DNA from: Desulfovibrio sp.
GTDB taxonomy: Bacteria > Desulfobacterota > Desulfovibrionia > Desulfovibrionales > Desulfovibrionaceae
Direction: 5' to 3'
NCBI GenBank assembly: GCA_030145055.1
Contig: JAQYWK010000002.1
Span: 784,824 to 848,823, forward strand
Length of the DNA: 64,000 nucleotides
Below are positions 9,959 to 20,305 of the stretch, piece by piece. The translations under genes and the position numbers were made by a program. Below the pieces are notes generated by a model. It searched no databases and was not told where the DNA came from. It worked only from the letters and a program-made list of their open reading frames with translations. Positions within the stretch are counted from its first letter, which is position 1; every line of letters starts with the position of its first letter.

Positions 9959-11476
9959 GTGATTAAAAAAAACGATAATAATATTTCCGCTGACAGCGAA
10001 ACAGGTTCTCTTTCCAATCATCTATGGCAAGCAGCGAACATCCTCCGTGGCCCCGTTGATGCTGCGGATTTCAAAACATACATTTTTCCACTACTTTTTT
10101 TTAAGCGTGTTTCTGATGTTTATGATGAAGAGCTTTCTATTGCTTTGAAAGAATCTGATGGAGATTTGGAATATGCACAGTTTCCAGAGAACCACCGTTT
10201 CCAAATTCCTGAAGGGTGCCATTGGAAAGAAGTCCGAACAAAAGTTGATAATGTCGGATATTCCATTCAGCAAGCTATGCGCTGTATTGAACAGGCAAAC
10301 CCTGAAACTCTGCATGGTATTTTTGGTGATGCTCAGTGGACAAACAAAGATCGCCTTTCAGATTCACTTCTTAAAGACCTAGTTGAACATTTCTCATCAC
10401 TTAATCTTGGTAACAAAGCATGCAAAGCTGACATACTAGGGCATTCCTACGAATACTTGATTAAAAAATTCGCAGACCTGACCAACAAAAAGGCCGGTGA
10501 ATTCTATACCCCACGGTCAGTGGTTTCGCTTCTGGTAAAAATATTAGCTCCCAAGACCGGCGATACTATATATGATCCGGCTTGCGGTACTGGAGGTATG
10601 CTTCTTGAGGCTGTTCATTATGTAAAAGAGCATGGAGGGAATGAAAACCTAATGCTCGGAAAACTTTACGGGCAGGAAAAAAACCTTACGACTTCATCCA
10701 TCGCTCGAATGAACCTTTTCCTCCACGGAGCGGAAGACTTCCACATTGAACGAGGAGACACCCTCCGACAGCCTGCATTCTATTCTGGTGACAGCTTATC
10801 TAACTTCGACTGTGTCATTGCTAACCCCCCCTTCTCTCTAAAAAAGTGGGGAGATGATCTTTGGGGAAGTGATCCATACGGACGCAACTTCGCGGGAATT
10901 CCACCGGCAAATTCAGGAGACTTCGCCTGGGTGCAGCACATGATCAAATCCATGGCCCCCAAAACAGGACGGATGGCTGTTGTTTTACCGCACGGAGTTT
11001 TGTTCCGCATGTCCAAAGAAGGTAAAATTCGTAAGACGTTACTTGAGATGGATATCCTTGAAGCTGTAATCGGGCTGGGACAAAATCTTTTTTATGGTAC
11101 GGGACTAGCGGCGTGTATCCTTGTCTTCCGCCTACGAAAACCCGAAGACCGTAAAAACAACGTCCTTTTCATTGATGCTTCAAACGAGTTCAAAAAAGGC
11201 CGTGCGCAAAACGAGTTAATGCCTGCTAACGTTGAGAATATCCTCGGTTGGTATCAGAACTATCAGGATGTTGAAGGGGCATGCCGAGTTGTGGCTCTTG
11301 ATGAGATCGAAGAAAATGATTTCAACTTAAATATTCCGCGCTATGTAGAGCCTATTATTGAGGAAGAATCCATTACCGTTGAAGAAGCTGTTGAGAACTT
11401 GAAGAAGTCTCTTAAGGCGGCTTATGCGGCTGAGGATAGACTTGAGTCATTGTTAAAGAGTAACCAGATTATTTAG
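9959..11476 (+). CDS. hsdM: Type I restriction-modification DNA methyltransferase subunit M (copy 1)
   Basis: 505 aa, GTG start; GEFYTPRSVVSLLV, DPACGTGGMLLEA, CVIANPPFSLKKWGDD motifs. Confidence 0.93.
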   Translation: MIKKNDNNISADSETGSLSNHLWQAANILRGPVDAADFKTYIFPLLFFKRVSDVYDEELSIALKESDGDLEYAQFPENHRFQIPEGCHWKEVRTKVDNVGYSIQQAMRCIEQANPETLHGIFGDAQWTNKDRLSDSLLKDLVEHFSSLNLGNKACKADILGHSYEYLIKKFADLTNKKAGEFYTPRSVVSLLVKILAPKTGDTIYDPACGTGGMLLEAVHYVKEHGGNENLMLGKLYGQEKNLTTSSIARMNLFLHGAEDFHIERGDTLRQPAFYSGDSLSNFDCVIANPPFSLKKWGDDLWGSDPYGRNFAGIPPANSGDFAWVQHMIKSMAPKTGRMAVVLPHGVLFRMSKEGKIRKTLLEMDILEAVIGLGQNLFYGTGLAACILVFRLRKPEDRKNNVLFIDASNEFKKGRAQNELMPANVENILGWYQNYQDVEGACRVVALDEIEENDFNLNIPRYVEPIIEEESITVEEAVENLKKSLKAAYAAEDRLESLLKSNQII

Positions 11477-11487
11477 TCGAGAATATA

Positions 11488-12522
11488 ATGTTATACGCTA
11501 TTAATAAAAAAAACATATCTGAAAGTCCCAAGTTGCCTGTAACTACACCTGACCAATTCAAGATTAAAGAAAAAGACATTGAAAATTTTCTAATCACAAA
11601 TCTAAACGATGTACTCCCTGAAGACCAACTTATGATCATTGGTCAAGAAAGATCATACCAAGAAGAAGCTGACATCTTAGCTATAGATAAGACTGGGAAA
11701 TTATACATCTTCGAACTAAAAAGATGGGAATCAAACAAAGAAAATTTGCTCCAAGTCTTAAGGTATGGCCAAATATTCGGACGGTACAATTATTCTGAAC
11801 TAGAAGATTTATTTCACCGCCAGCTTAACGTAAAAGGGGCATTAAAAGATAAACATAAAGAATATTTCGAGCTAAAAGAAACTCTTGATGAACAAAATTT
11901 CAACCATGACCAGTCATTTGTTTTAATAACCTGCGGAATTGATCGAGACACTCTCTCTGCAATAGCATACTGGCGGGACAAAGGAGTCACAATAGACTGT
12001 ATTCCCTATAAAATTTACAACATAGACGACAAACCATACATTCAATTCGAAACATATAATCCAGAAGAAGAACTCTTAATTGAGCAAGATACACAATACT
12101 TTATTGCTAACACAAACAAAACTTACATGCCTGACATCTGGAAAGAAATGATTGGTGATGGTGAAACCGGAAAAGCTGCAGCATACTATGACCGCAAACG
12201 CAGAACCAGAAGAATAAAGAAAAAATCTATTGTCTATTTGTACCATAATTCAACAGGTGTCATAGCAAAAGGAGTTGCAACGAAAGACTACCAAAAACTT
12301 GAATTCGATGGAGAAAAGAATGCCGAGTTTTCAGTGCCGCTTAAATTTGAATGGGCACTAACTAATAAAAAATCATGGCGCAGCAATGCTATTTCAGCGC
12401 GTCAAATAAATTCTGCAATGAAAAGCAACCAGTGCTTTCGACAAACTGTTTTCTCCATTTCTGAAGATATGGCTAAAGCCATTGATGATCTATACATCCA
12501 AAACAATAGTAAAAATGACTAA
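11488..12522 (+). CDS. DUF91/NucS-like PD-(D/E)XK nuclease-domain protein
   Basis: 344 aa; IIGQERSYQEEADILAIDKTGKLYIFELKRW (D...ExK core); embedded between two hsdM genes. Confidence 0.65.
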   Translation: MLYAINKKNISESPKLPVTTPDQFKIKEKDIENFLITNLNDVLPEDQLMIIGQERSYQEEADILAIDKTGKLYIFELKRWESNKENLLQVLRYGQIFGRYNYSELEDLFHRQLNVKGALKDKHKEYFELKETLDEQNFNHDQSFVLITCGIDRDTLSAIAYWRDKGVTIDCIPYKIYNIDDKPYIQFETYNPEEELLIEQDTQYFIANTNKTYMPDIWKEMIGDGETGKAAAYYDRKRRTRRIKKKSIVYLYHNSTGVIAKGVATKDYQKLEFDGEKNAEFSVPLKFEWALTNKKSWRSNAISARQINSAMKSNQCFRQTVFSISEDMAKAIDDLYIQNNSKND

Positions 12523-14008
12523 AACCATCTCCCAATCCGAACTAGAATCATACCTCTGGGGTGCAGCTACCCTTTTGCGCGGCTATATTGATGCCGGGGA
12601 CTATAAACAATTCATTTTTCCAGTTCTCTTTTATAAACGTCTTTGTGATGTTTATGACGAAGAACTGACCGAAGCTCTGGAGGAATCCAGTGGTGATAAA
12701 GAATATGCGGAACTGCCAGAACTCCACCGCTTTCAAATTCCACCTGAAGCGCATTGGAACACTGCCCGCACCACTGTAAAGGATGTCGGCAAAACTATTC
12801 AGGATTCTTTGCGAGCCATTGAAAAAGCAAACCCCGACACCCTGTTCGGTGTATTTGGTGATGCCCAGTGGACCAATAAGGACCGTCTTCCAGACCATAT
12901 GCTGCGCGAGTTGATTGAAAACTTTAGTTCACAAACCCTTTCTCTTGCCAACTGTCCTGAAGATGAGCTTGGGATCGGTTATGAATTTCTGATCAAAAAA
13001 TTTGCTGATGATTCAGGTCACACAGCTGCAGAATTCTATACCAACCGCACAGTTGTTCATCTGATGACAGAGATGCTGGAGCCGCAACCGGGTGAATCCA
13101 TATATGACCCTACCTGCGGATCTGCGGGAATGCTACTATCTGCGGTTGCCCACCTGAAACGACAAAATAAGGAATGGCGTAACGTTCGCCTGTTCGGACA
13201 GGAACGCAACCTGTTGACCTCCGCAATCGGCAAGATGAATATTTTCTTACACGGCATTGAAGATTTCAAGGTGGTTAGAGGAGATACTCTCACCAGCCCA
13301 GCTTTCACCGAAGGTGATCAGCTAATGCAATTTAATGTGGTTCTTGCCAACCCGCCTTATTCAATCAAGCAATGGGATCGTAGTGCCTGGGGTTCTGACT
13401 CGTGGGGTCGGAATATATACGGTACGCCTCCGCAAGGCCGTGCCGACTACGCTTTCTGGCAGCACATCATTAAGAGTATGAATCCTGAAAATGGACGTTG
13501 CGCAATTCTCTTTCCGCACGGAGTTCTGTTCCGCAACGAAGAAAGCTCCATGCGTGAAAAACTGGTAGAGCACGATGTGGTTGAATGCGTTCTCGGATTA
13601 GGACCGAACCTTTTCTACAACTCGCCTATGGAAGCCTGCGTCATCATTTGTAATATGAACAAACCAGCCGAGCGCAAAGGCAAGGTTCAGTTCATAAACG
13701 CGATTAACGAGGTTACAAGGGAACGGGCTCAGAGCTTTCTGACAGATGAACACCTCAAAAGGATCGTTGATTCCTACAAAGCCTTTAGCGAGGAAGAAGG
13801 ATTCTCCAAGGTAGTAGAAAATGAAGAAATTCAAAAACAGGGAAGCAACCTTAGTATTCCTCTATATGTGAAGGCTGAAAGCGGAAACGGTAAAAACAAG
13901 GCTGAACCTGTGGATCTGAAAAAAGCTGTTGAAGATTGGCAGCAGAGTTCAGTAGATCTCCGAGAGTCTATGGGTGAACTTTTAGATATGTTGGAAAATA
14001 AGGATTAA
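12515..14008 (+). CDS. hsdM: Type I restriction-modification DNA methyltransferase subunit M (copy 2)
   Basis: AEFYTNRTVVHLM, YDPTCGSAGMLLSA, VVLANPPYSIKQWDR; overlaps upstream ORF; paralogous to copy 1. Confidence 0.93.
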   Translation: MTKTISQSELESYLWGAATLLRGYIDAGDYKQFIFPVLFYKRLCDVYDEELTEALEESSGDKEYAELPELHRFQIPPEAHWNTARTTVKDVGKTIQDSLRAIEKANPDTLFGVFGDAQWTNKDRLPDHMLRELIENFSSQTLSLANCPEDELGIGYEFLIKKFADDSGHTAAEFYTNRTVVHLMTEMLEPQPGESIYDPTCGSAGMLLSAVAHLKRQNKEWRNVRLFGQERNLLTSAIGKMNIFLHGIEDFKVVRGDTLTSPAFTEGDQLMQFNVVLANPPYSIKQWDRSAWGSDSWGRNIYGTPPQGRADYAFWQHIIKSMNPENGRCAILFPHGVLFRNEESSMREKLVEHDVVECVLGLGPNLFYNSPMEACVIICNMNKPAERKGKVQFINAINEVTRERAQSFLTDEHLKRIVDSYKAFSEEEGFSKVVENEEIQKQGSNLSIPLYVKAESGNGKNKAEPVDLKKAVEDWQQSSVDLRESMGELLDMLENKD

Positions 14009-14012
14009 GACC

Positions 14013-15533
14013 ATGGGAAAATTTGACGAACTACCAAAACAGCCAGCAGTGGACTTAACAGAATACCTTGAAAAAATACTTAGTCCTGAAGACGCTCCTT
14101 TATTTATAGATGCCGTTGAAGCTGCAAAAGTAGGAGCCTTAAGGGCCGCTTATGTTATGATATGGTTGTCCTGCGCAGAGTCACTTAAACGTCGTTTTAG
14201 AGAAGCTCAACAACGTGACAAAAAAGCCTCTAGAGTTATAAGTAAAATTAAAGATAAAGAAAAAAAACATAATTCCGTTGACCAGTATGTTTTAGACAGT
14301 GCTCGTGATTATGGATTTATATCCGACTCTACCCATAACACACTCAGCCATATATATACTAGACGCTGTGTATATGCCCATCCTTATGAAGAAGCCCCAT
14401 CAAAAGAAGAAATGATCCATGCTGCTGCGGCTGTTGTTGACAAGGTACTATCTCAACCAGTCAAGTTAAAGCATGGATTTGCGCAACAATTACTTGAACA
14501 TCTACTAAAAGATCAGAACTACATTGATGACCAGCCAGTAACCATAGTATTATTTGCATCTGAGATTCTTTCAAGGATTGATGAAAGCATTCACGGGTGG
14601 CTATTAGAAGAATATCTTAAAGAACTAGAGAAAATAGCCGCAGACCCATCAATGAACATTTTCTTACGCCGAGGAAAATGGTTTTGCAGCGCATTAATTA
14701 AACGTTCAGGATGTACAATTTTTTCTGTTGAAGAATGGCATGCTAAAATTTCAGAATACCCCAAGATATTAATCCAACTTTGTCAACGCGAGGTAATTTT
14801 CAAAAACATTGGGGAACGAGCACAGGACTCTTTAGTTGGGCGTATACTTACTGAAGCAGAAAGTCGACCAAACCACCTTAAATTCCTGGAAAGATTACAC
14901 AGGCAAGAGGCGTTATCCGAACGTCATATTGATAGATTTCAGACTCATGTTGCGCAAATGAGTTCTGCAGACATATTATCCTCAGGGTTAAGCCCTGTTT
15001 CTTGTTTTGACATAATAATCACAGAGCTTAAATCACATGATTGGTATAGGCAAAATCCAGCAGTAGATATCGTTAAATCACGTGGTCCTAAAAAAGTAAG
15101 TAAACTACAAACTGAACAACAAATTGAATTGGGACGTAATATACTCCAAGCAAGTGATGGTGGAGCAAGATATGCAACTAACTTCTTAGCAGCTCTGCAC
15201 AGTGAGGGCTCGCAATGGCCTAACGATTTCCTTTTAGGTATTTTATTAGAGCTTTTCATCAATGAAAACAAAACAATAAGATTTAAAGAAGAACGGCTAG
15301 AAATGGTGTTCAACATCTTGGATAAACTTGCTTCGAAGCAACGCGATAATATGCTCGAACAGTTAAAAAATGAAATTTCCCTTGGTAAAATCCATGACTG
15401 GATAACGCGCGTTGAACTTGATGACATATTAACAAGATTAAACAGATATCCATGGACAAAAACACTGGTTGAAGAAATTTCAAATAAAACTGAAAAGCTA
15501 CCTTCTGAAGCAATTTATGAAAAACTCAAATAA
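14013..15533 (+). CDS. HEPN-like protein with helical C-terminus, nested in type I R-M operon
   Basis: 506 aa; RRCVYAHP fits an RX4H HEPN motif in a helical N-terminal region; lies between hsdM and hsdS with tight spacing or overlap. Confidence 0.45.
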   Translation: MGKFDELPKQPAVDLTEYLEKILSPEDAPLFIDAVEAAKVGALRAAYVMIWLSCAESLKRRFREAQQRDKKASRVISKIKDKEKKHNSVDQYVLDSARDYGFISDSTHNTLSHIYTRRCVYAHPYEEAPSKEEMIHAAAAVVDKVLSQPVKLKHGFAQQLLEHLLKDQNYIDDQPVTIVLFASEILSRIDESIHGWLLEEYLKELEKIAADPSMNIFLRRGKWFCSALIKRSGCTIFSVEEWHAKISEYPKILIQLCQREVIFKNIGERAQDSLVGRILTEAESRPNHLKFLERLHRQEALSERHIDRFQTHVAQMSSADILSSGLSPVSCFDIIITELKSHDWYRQNPAVDIVKSRGPKKVSKLQTEQQIELGRNILQASDGGARYATNFLAALHSEGSQWPNDFLLGILLELFINENKTIRFKEERLEMVFNILDKLASKQRDNMLEQLKNEISLGKIHDWITRVELDDILTRLNRYPWTKTLVEEISNKTEKLPSEAIYEKLK

Positions 15534-16680
15534 ACCCAACTGGCCACCAGTAAAATTCGGCGATGTAGTAAAAAACGCCAACCTTACTGAAAAAAATCCC
15601 GAGGCCGCAGGCATCGAACGCATTGTAGGGCTGGAACATATCGATCCAGAGAACCTGCATATTACGCGCTGGAATTCTCCTGAAACCGGTACGTCATTCT
15701 CCCGTAAGTTTATTCCGGGACAGACTTTGTTTGGTAAACGCCGAGCCTATCAGCGCAAGGTTGCTTTTGCTGAATTCGAAGGAATTTGTTCTGGAGATAT
15801 TCTGACCTTTGAATCCAAAGACCCAAAAGTCCTTTTGCCTGCGCTGTTGCCATTCATCTGTCAGACAGAAGCATTTTTTGATTACGCACTTGGAACATCC
15901 GCAGGATCACTTTCCCCACGAACTAGTTGGAAGGCTCTTAAAGACTTTGAATTCCCCCTCCCCCCCATTGATGAGCAAAAACACATTGCTGAAATTTTGT
16001 GGGCGGCGGATGAGGCGGTGGATAAAATTTCTACATTAAAAGACAAAATTGAAAATCTTCTAGCGACCCAGCTCACCTATTACTTTCCGTTAAAAAAAAG
16101 ATCGCTTCATGTTGAACCTGGAGAGAAAAGACTTCAAGATTATTGTCACGAGAAAATATGTTATGGAATAGTTCAAGCTGGAGACCATATAGAAAATGGA
16201 GTTCCTTATATACGAGTAACGGACATGACGAATGAAATTCTCACTATTGAGAATATACTTCGAACCTCTCCTAAAATTGCAACTAAATTCAAACGTTCTA
16301 CGGTTGAAGAAGGCGATATTATTTTAGCTTTACGTGGAGATATTGGGCTAGTTAGAATTATTCCCAAACATTTATCTGGAGCAAATTTAACTCAGGGAAC
16401 TGCAAGAATAGCCGTCAAAAACGATACTAGCCGAGATTATTTACTTTGGGCTCTCCGCTCTAAAAGGGTCTCAAGACAAATAAACATTGTGGCAAAAGGT
16501 TCTACTTTTCGAGAAATCACCCTTGAATCACTTCGCAAAATATTAATACCAGAAAACAAATTACAACAACAGAAAATTGCCACAACATTAAACAGAACAG
16601 ATGATAAAAGAATAAAAACATTGGCCCACCTCAATCACATGACTAATTTGTACAAACAAACTATTAATTCACTTCTATAA
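15517..16680 (+). CDS. hsdS: Type I restriction enzyme specificity subunit S
   Basis: WPPVKFGDVVKNANL and two TRD/conserved-region halves (FPLPPIDEQKHIAEIL; ILIPENKLQQQKIATTLN). Confidence 0.88.
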   Translation: MKNSNKPNWPPVKFGDVVKNANLTEKNPEAAGIERIVGLEHIDPENLHITRWNSPETGTSFSRKFIPGQTLFGKRRAYQRKVAFAEFEGICSGDILTFESKDPKVLLPALLPFICQTEAFFDYALGTSAGSLSPRTSWKALKDFEFPLPPIDEQKHIAEILWAADEAVDKISTLKDKIENLLATQLTYYFPLKKRSLHVEPGEKRLQDYCHEKICYGIVQAGDHIENGVPYIRVTDMTNEILTIENILRTSPKIATKFKRSTVEEGDIILALRGDIGLVRIIPKHLSGANLTQGTARIAVKNDTSRDYLLWALRSKRVSRQINIVAKGSTFREITLESLRKILIPENKLQQQKIATTLNRTDDKRIKTLAHLNHMTNLYKQTINSLL

Positions 16681-16700
16681 AATACCATAGGAACTACCCC

Positions 16701-19601
16701 GTGTTCAACGAAGACAACACAGTAGAACAACTAATCCTCGACACCCTGACCCAAAACGGCTGGAAGTATATCCCGGCTGAGGAACTACCGCGCAAACATT
16801 CTGATGTATTGGTAGAGCCTATGGTCCGAGAAGCATTAATCCGCCTGAACCCGGAAATCAAAGCTGATCCAGATAGGGCTGATGAGGTTATTTATCGTTT
16901 ACGCACTCTTCCGCTCTCCGTGCAGAGCGAAGGACTCGTGCGAACAAACGAGAAGTTCTCTGCGTGGTTGCAAGGTGAAAAATCCATGCCTTTCGGGGAT
17001 AATGGGGAGCATACTTCTGTTCGTTTGATTGACTTTGATGACTTGAGCAAAAATGAATACATTGTCACAAACCAATGGGTTTACCCTACCCGCGAAGGTG
17101 GCCGTCGTTTCGATATAACCTTGCTAGTTAACGGCATTCCACTGGTTAAAGGCGAGGCAAAAACGCCGGTGCGCCCAGCTGTCACATGGGTGGACGGTGC
17201 CAGCGATATTCATGATGTGTATGAACAAAGCATACCGCAGATGTTCGTGCCTAATGTATTTTCATTTGCCACTGAAGGTAAATGCTTCCGTTATGGATCA
17301 GTGGGTATGGGCATTGATATATGGGGCCCTTGGCATTCAGATGAAGATAAGTCCGAAGGATCTTTAAGTGATGTGCAAAGATCAGTAAATTCCATGCTCC
17401 GCCCCAGCATTGTGCTGGATATCCTGCAAAATTTCACACTCTTCGCTACAGACAAAAAACACCGCCGCATCAAAATTATATGCCGCTACCAGCAATACGA
17501 AGCCGCCAACCTGATGGTAGAACGAGTAATCAGCGGTCATCCCAAGAAAGGTTTGATCTGGCATTTCCAGGGTTCCGGTAAATCATTACTGATGGTCTTT
17601 GCCTCGCAAAAACTGCGCATGCACCCTACCCTAGGCAACCCGACAGTCATGATCGTTGTTGACCGCATTGACCTTGATACCCAGATTACTTCTACCTTTA
17701 ATGCCGCAGACACACCGAATATGATCGGGGCGACCACCAGACAAGAGCTGCAAAAACTTCTCGCAGCCGATTCCCGCAAAATAATTATTACCACTATTCA
17801 TAAATTCGGCGAGGCTGGCGGATGTTTAAACGACCGATCTAATATCATTATTATGGTCGATGAAGCGCACCGTACCCAAGAAGGCAACTATGGTCGCAAA
17901 ATGCGCGAAGCCCTACCCAATGCATTCTTCTTCGGCCTGACCGGAACTCCCATTAATAAGCGAGACCGCAATACATTCTGGGCTTTTGGTGCTGAGGAAG
18001 ATGAACACGGCTACATGAGCCGCTACACTTTTCAAGACTCCATCCGTGACCGCGCCACCTTGCCTCTGCACTTTGAAGCAGTAGACGTAAAGCTGCATAT
18101 CAACAAAAAAGCAATAGAGCAGGCATACGCAAACATAACCGGAGATTTGAGTGAATTTGACAGGGACGATCTTGCCAAGCGCGCCGCTAGGATGTCTGTT
18201 CTTATCAAGGCTCCAGAACGGGTTAACGCTATCTGCCAACACATTGTAAGCCACTATCAGAACAAGGTTGAACCGAATGGATTTAAGGCTCAACTCGTCA
18301 CCTTCGATCGTGAATGCTGCGTGCTATATAAAACAGCCCTTGATGACCTGATGGACCCTGAAGCCAGTGCCATTATTATGCACACTGCGGGCGGAAAATC
18401 TGATGCTTTTGCGAAATGGAAAATTTCAAAAGATGAAGAAGAAAAGTTGCTTGATCGTTTCAGAGACGCAGGCGATCCACTCAAATTTTTAATCGTTACA
18501 TCAAAACTCTTGACCGGCTTTGATGCACCGATCCTGCAAACAATGTATCTCGACAAGCCCATGAAGGACCACAACCTGTTGCAGTCCATCTGCCGAACCA
18601 ACAGAGTATATCCCGGCAAGACACACGGTCTGATTGTGGATTATCTAGGCATATTTGATGATGTCGCCACAGCTCTGGACTTTGATGAAAAGGCGGTCCA
18701 GCAAGTAATCACAAATTTAGAAGAGATACAAAAAGAACTGCCAATAATTATGGCCAAATGTCTCGCATTTTTCCCAGGAGTTGACCGCTCTATCGGCGGC
18801 TACGAAGGACTGATTGCAGCACAGGATTGCCTTCCCAATAATGAAACCAGAGACAGCTTTGCAGCACAATACTCGGTATTTTCAAGGTTATGGGAAGCAC
18901 TGTCCCCAGCTCCATGCCTCGGACCTTTCGAAAAAGATTATAAATGGCTCACGCAGATCTATGAATCAGTCAAACCGCCCAGCGGAAACGGCAAACTGCT
19001 CTGGCACGCCCTTGGAGCCAAAACCATTGAACTGGTTCACAGCAACGTCCATGTCGATACTATCCGTGACGACCTCGAAACACTCGTACTAGACCCGGAA
19101 ATACTGGACGATTTCATTAATAGCAAAGATCCTGCTAAAAAAGGGAAAGAAGTCGAGATTAAACTCATAGCCCGACTTCGTAAGCACCAAGGCAACCCTA
19201 AATTCATCGCCCTAAGTGAACGTTTAGAAAAACTGAAAGAGCGACACGAGCAGGGACTAATACAAAGCATAGATTTCCTGAAAGAACTCCTCACCCTTGC
19301 CAGTGACGTAGTCAAAGCGGAAGAAGAGGTAGATACAGTCGAGGATCAAACGCAAGCGATCTCAGCACTTACGGATCTTTTCTCCAAAGTCAAAACGGAC
19401 CAAACACCAGTTATGGTGGAAAGAATCGTAAATGAGATTGATGAGATCGTAAGATATGTACGTTTCCCTGACTGGCAAAATACCAAACTCGGCGAAAGAA
19501 AAGTGCAAAAAGCCCTACGCCAGGTCATTTACGTAAAGTACAAGATTAAGGACCAGGATCTTTTTGATAAGGCTTATGGTTATATTCGGCAGTACTATTA
19601 G
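16701..19601 (+). CDS. hsdR: Type I restriction enzyme endonuclease/translocase subunit R
   Basis: 966 aa, GTG start; LVNGIPLVKGEAKTP nuclease core, HFQGSGKSLLMVF, IIMVDEAHRTQ, FFGLTGTPI helicase motifs. Confidence 0.93.
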   Translation: MFNEDNTVEQLILDTLTQNGWKYIPAEELPRKHSDVLVEPMVREALIRLNPEIKADPDRADEVIYRLRTLPLSVQSEGLVRTNEKFSAWLQGEKSMPFGDNGEHTSVRLIDFDDLSKNEYIVTNQWVYPTREGGRRFDITLLVNGIPLVKGEAKTPVRPAVTWVDGASDIHDVYEQSIPQMFVPNVFSFATEGKCFRYGSVGMGIDIWGPWHSDEDKSEGSLSDVQRSVNSMLRPSIVLDILQNFTLFATDKKHRRIKIICRYQQYEAANLMVERVISGHPKKGLIWHFQGSGKSLLMVFASQKLRMHPTLGNPTVMIVVDRIDLDTQITSTFNAADTPNMIGATTRQELQKLLAADSRKIIITTIHKFGEAGGCLNDRSNIIIMVDEAHRTQEGNYGRKMREALPNAFFFGLTGTPINKRDRNTFWAFGAEEDEHGYMSRYTFQDSIRDRATLPLHFEAVDVKLHINKKAIEQAYANITGDLSEFDRDDLAKRAARMSVLIKAPERVNAICQHIVSHYQNKVEPNGFKAQLVTFDRECCVLYKTALDDLMDPEASAIIMHTAGGKSDAFAKWKISKDEEEKLLDRFRDAGDPLKFLIVTSKLLTGFDAPILQTMYLDKPMKDHNLLQSICRTNRVYPGKTHGLIVDYLGIFDDVATALDFDEKAVQQVITNLEEIQKELPIIMAKCLAFFPGVDRSIGGYEGLIAAQDCLPNNETRDSFAAQYSVFSRLWEALSPAPCLGPFEKDYKWLTQIYESVKPPSGNGKLLWHALGAKTIELVHSNVHVDTIRDDLETLVLDPEILDDFINSKDPAKKGKEVEIKLIARLRKHQGNPKFIALSERLEKLKERHEQGLIQSIDFLKELLTLASDVVKAEEEVDTVEDQTQAISALTDLFSKVKTDQTPVMVERIVNEIDEIVRYVRFPDWQNTKLGERKVQKALRQVIYVKYKIKDQDLFDKAYGYIRQYY

Positions 19602-19684
19602 AGGAACAGCTAACTAGGCAACGGTGGCTGAAACTTGTCATTCAAAAAATAAAAAATGCATATTTTAATAAGGATGTTATAACC

Positions 19685-20107
19685 ATGTTTAATTCCAGGG
19701 ATACAGAAAAAATATGCCTCCGTGAGATAGTCCAAGAGCTTACATACATACTTACTAGAACAGCTTTTGTTGGTGCAATTACAGCCTGTTTAGGCTTGCT
19801 CTTATCTAACTGGAGTGGAGTAGATTTTCAACATAGCCTCAATTTAATTGCAACGATTCCAATAAGTGCCTTGTTAATCTACAGTCACTATATGTTCCTT
19901 GGAAAGAGACTACTACCAGCAGCAACTGTTTTTAGCTGTGGAATTATATCGACTTTTGGAACAACTTTCGTCCAACACACTCAGTCTTTTGATCAAATTT
20001 CATACAGCCCCATACCAGTATTTTTAAGCGACGGTGCCGCACTTTCATATGGAATGATATTTTCAGTACTATATTTATTTTTGATGTATAGAGAACTTTC
20101 CAAATAG
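19685..20107 (+). CDS. Small multi-TM membrane protein
   Basis: 140 aa; three hydrophobic segments; good ORF after hsdR. Confidence 0.5.
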   Translation: MFNSRDTEKICLREIVQELTYILTRTAFVGAITACLGLLLSNWSGVDFQHSLNLIATIPISALLIYSHYMFLGKRLLPAATVFSCGIISTFGTTFVQHTQSFDQISYSPIPVFLSDGAALSYGMIFSVLYLFLMYRELSK

Positions 20108-20305
20108 ATTTATATAAACACTCACAATATAAGTCTTTAGAATAACTATATATTTAATTAGATGCAACCACGCATATCAATATGAGATTAAAGCTACTAA
20201 CCCCAAAAAAATTATCCAGAAATAATGAGAGGTGCACGACAAGAAGCACTTACTAGTTGAATATAGGTTTAATTAATGTGATAAAAAAACATAAAATCAA
20301 TAGAA

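Noticed and set aside
14945-15427. 160-aa minus-strand ORF inside the HEPN-like gene
   Set aside because: Antisense to a tightly packed operon gene; low-complexity serine-rich shadow translation
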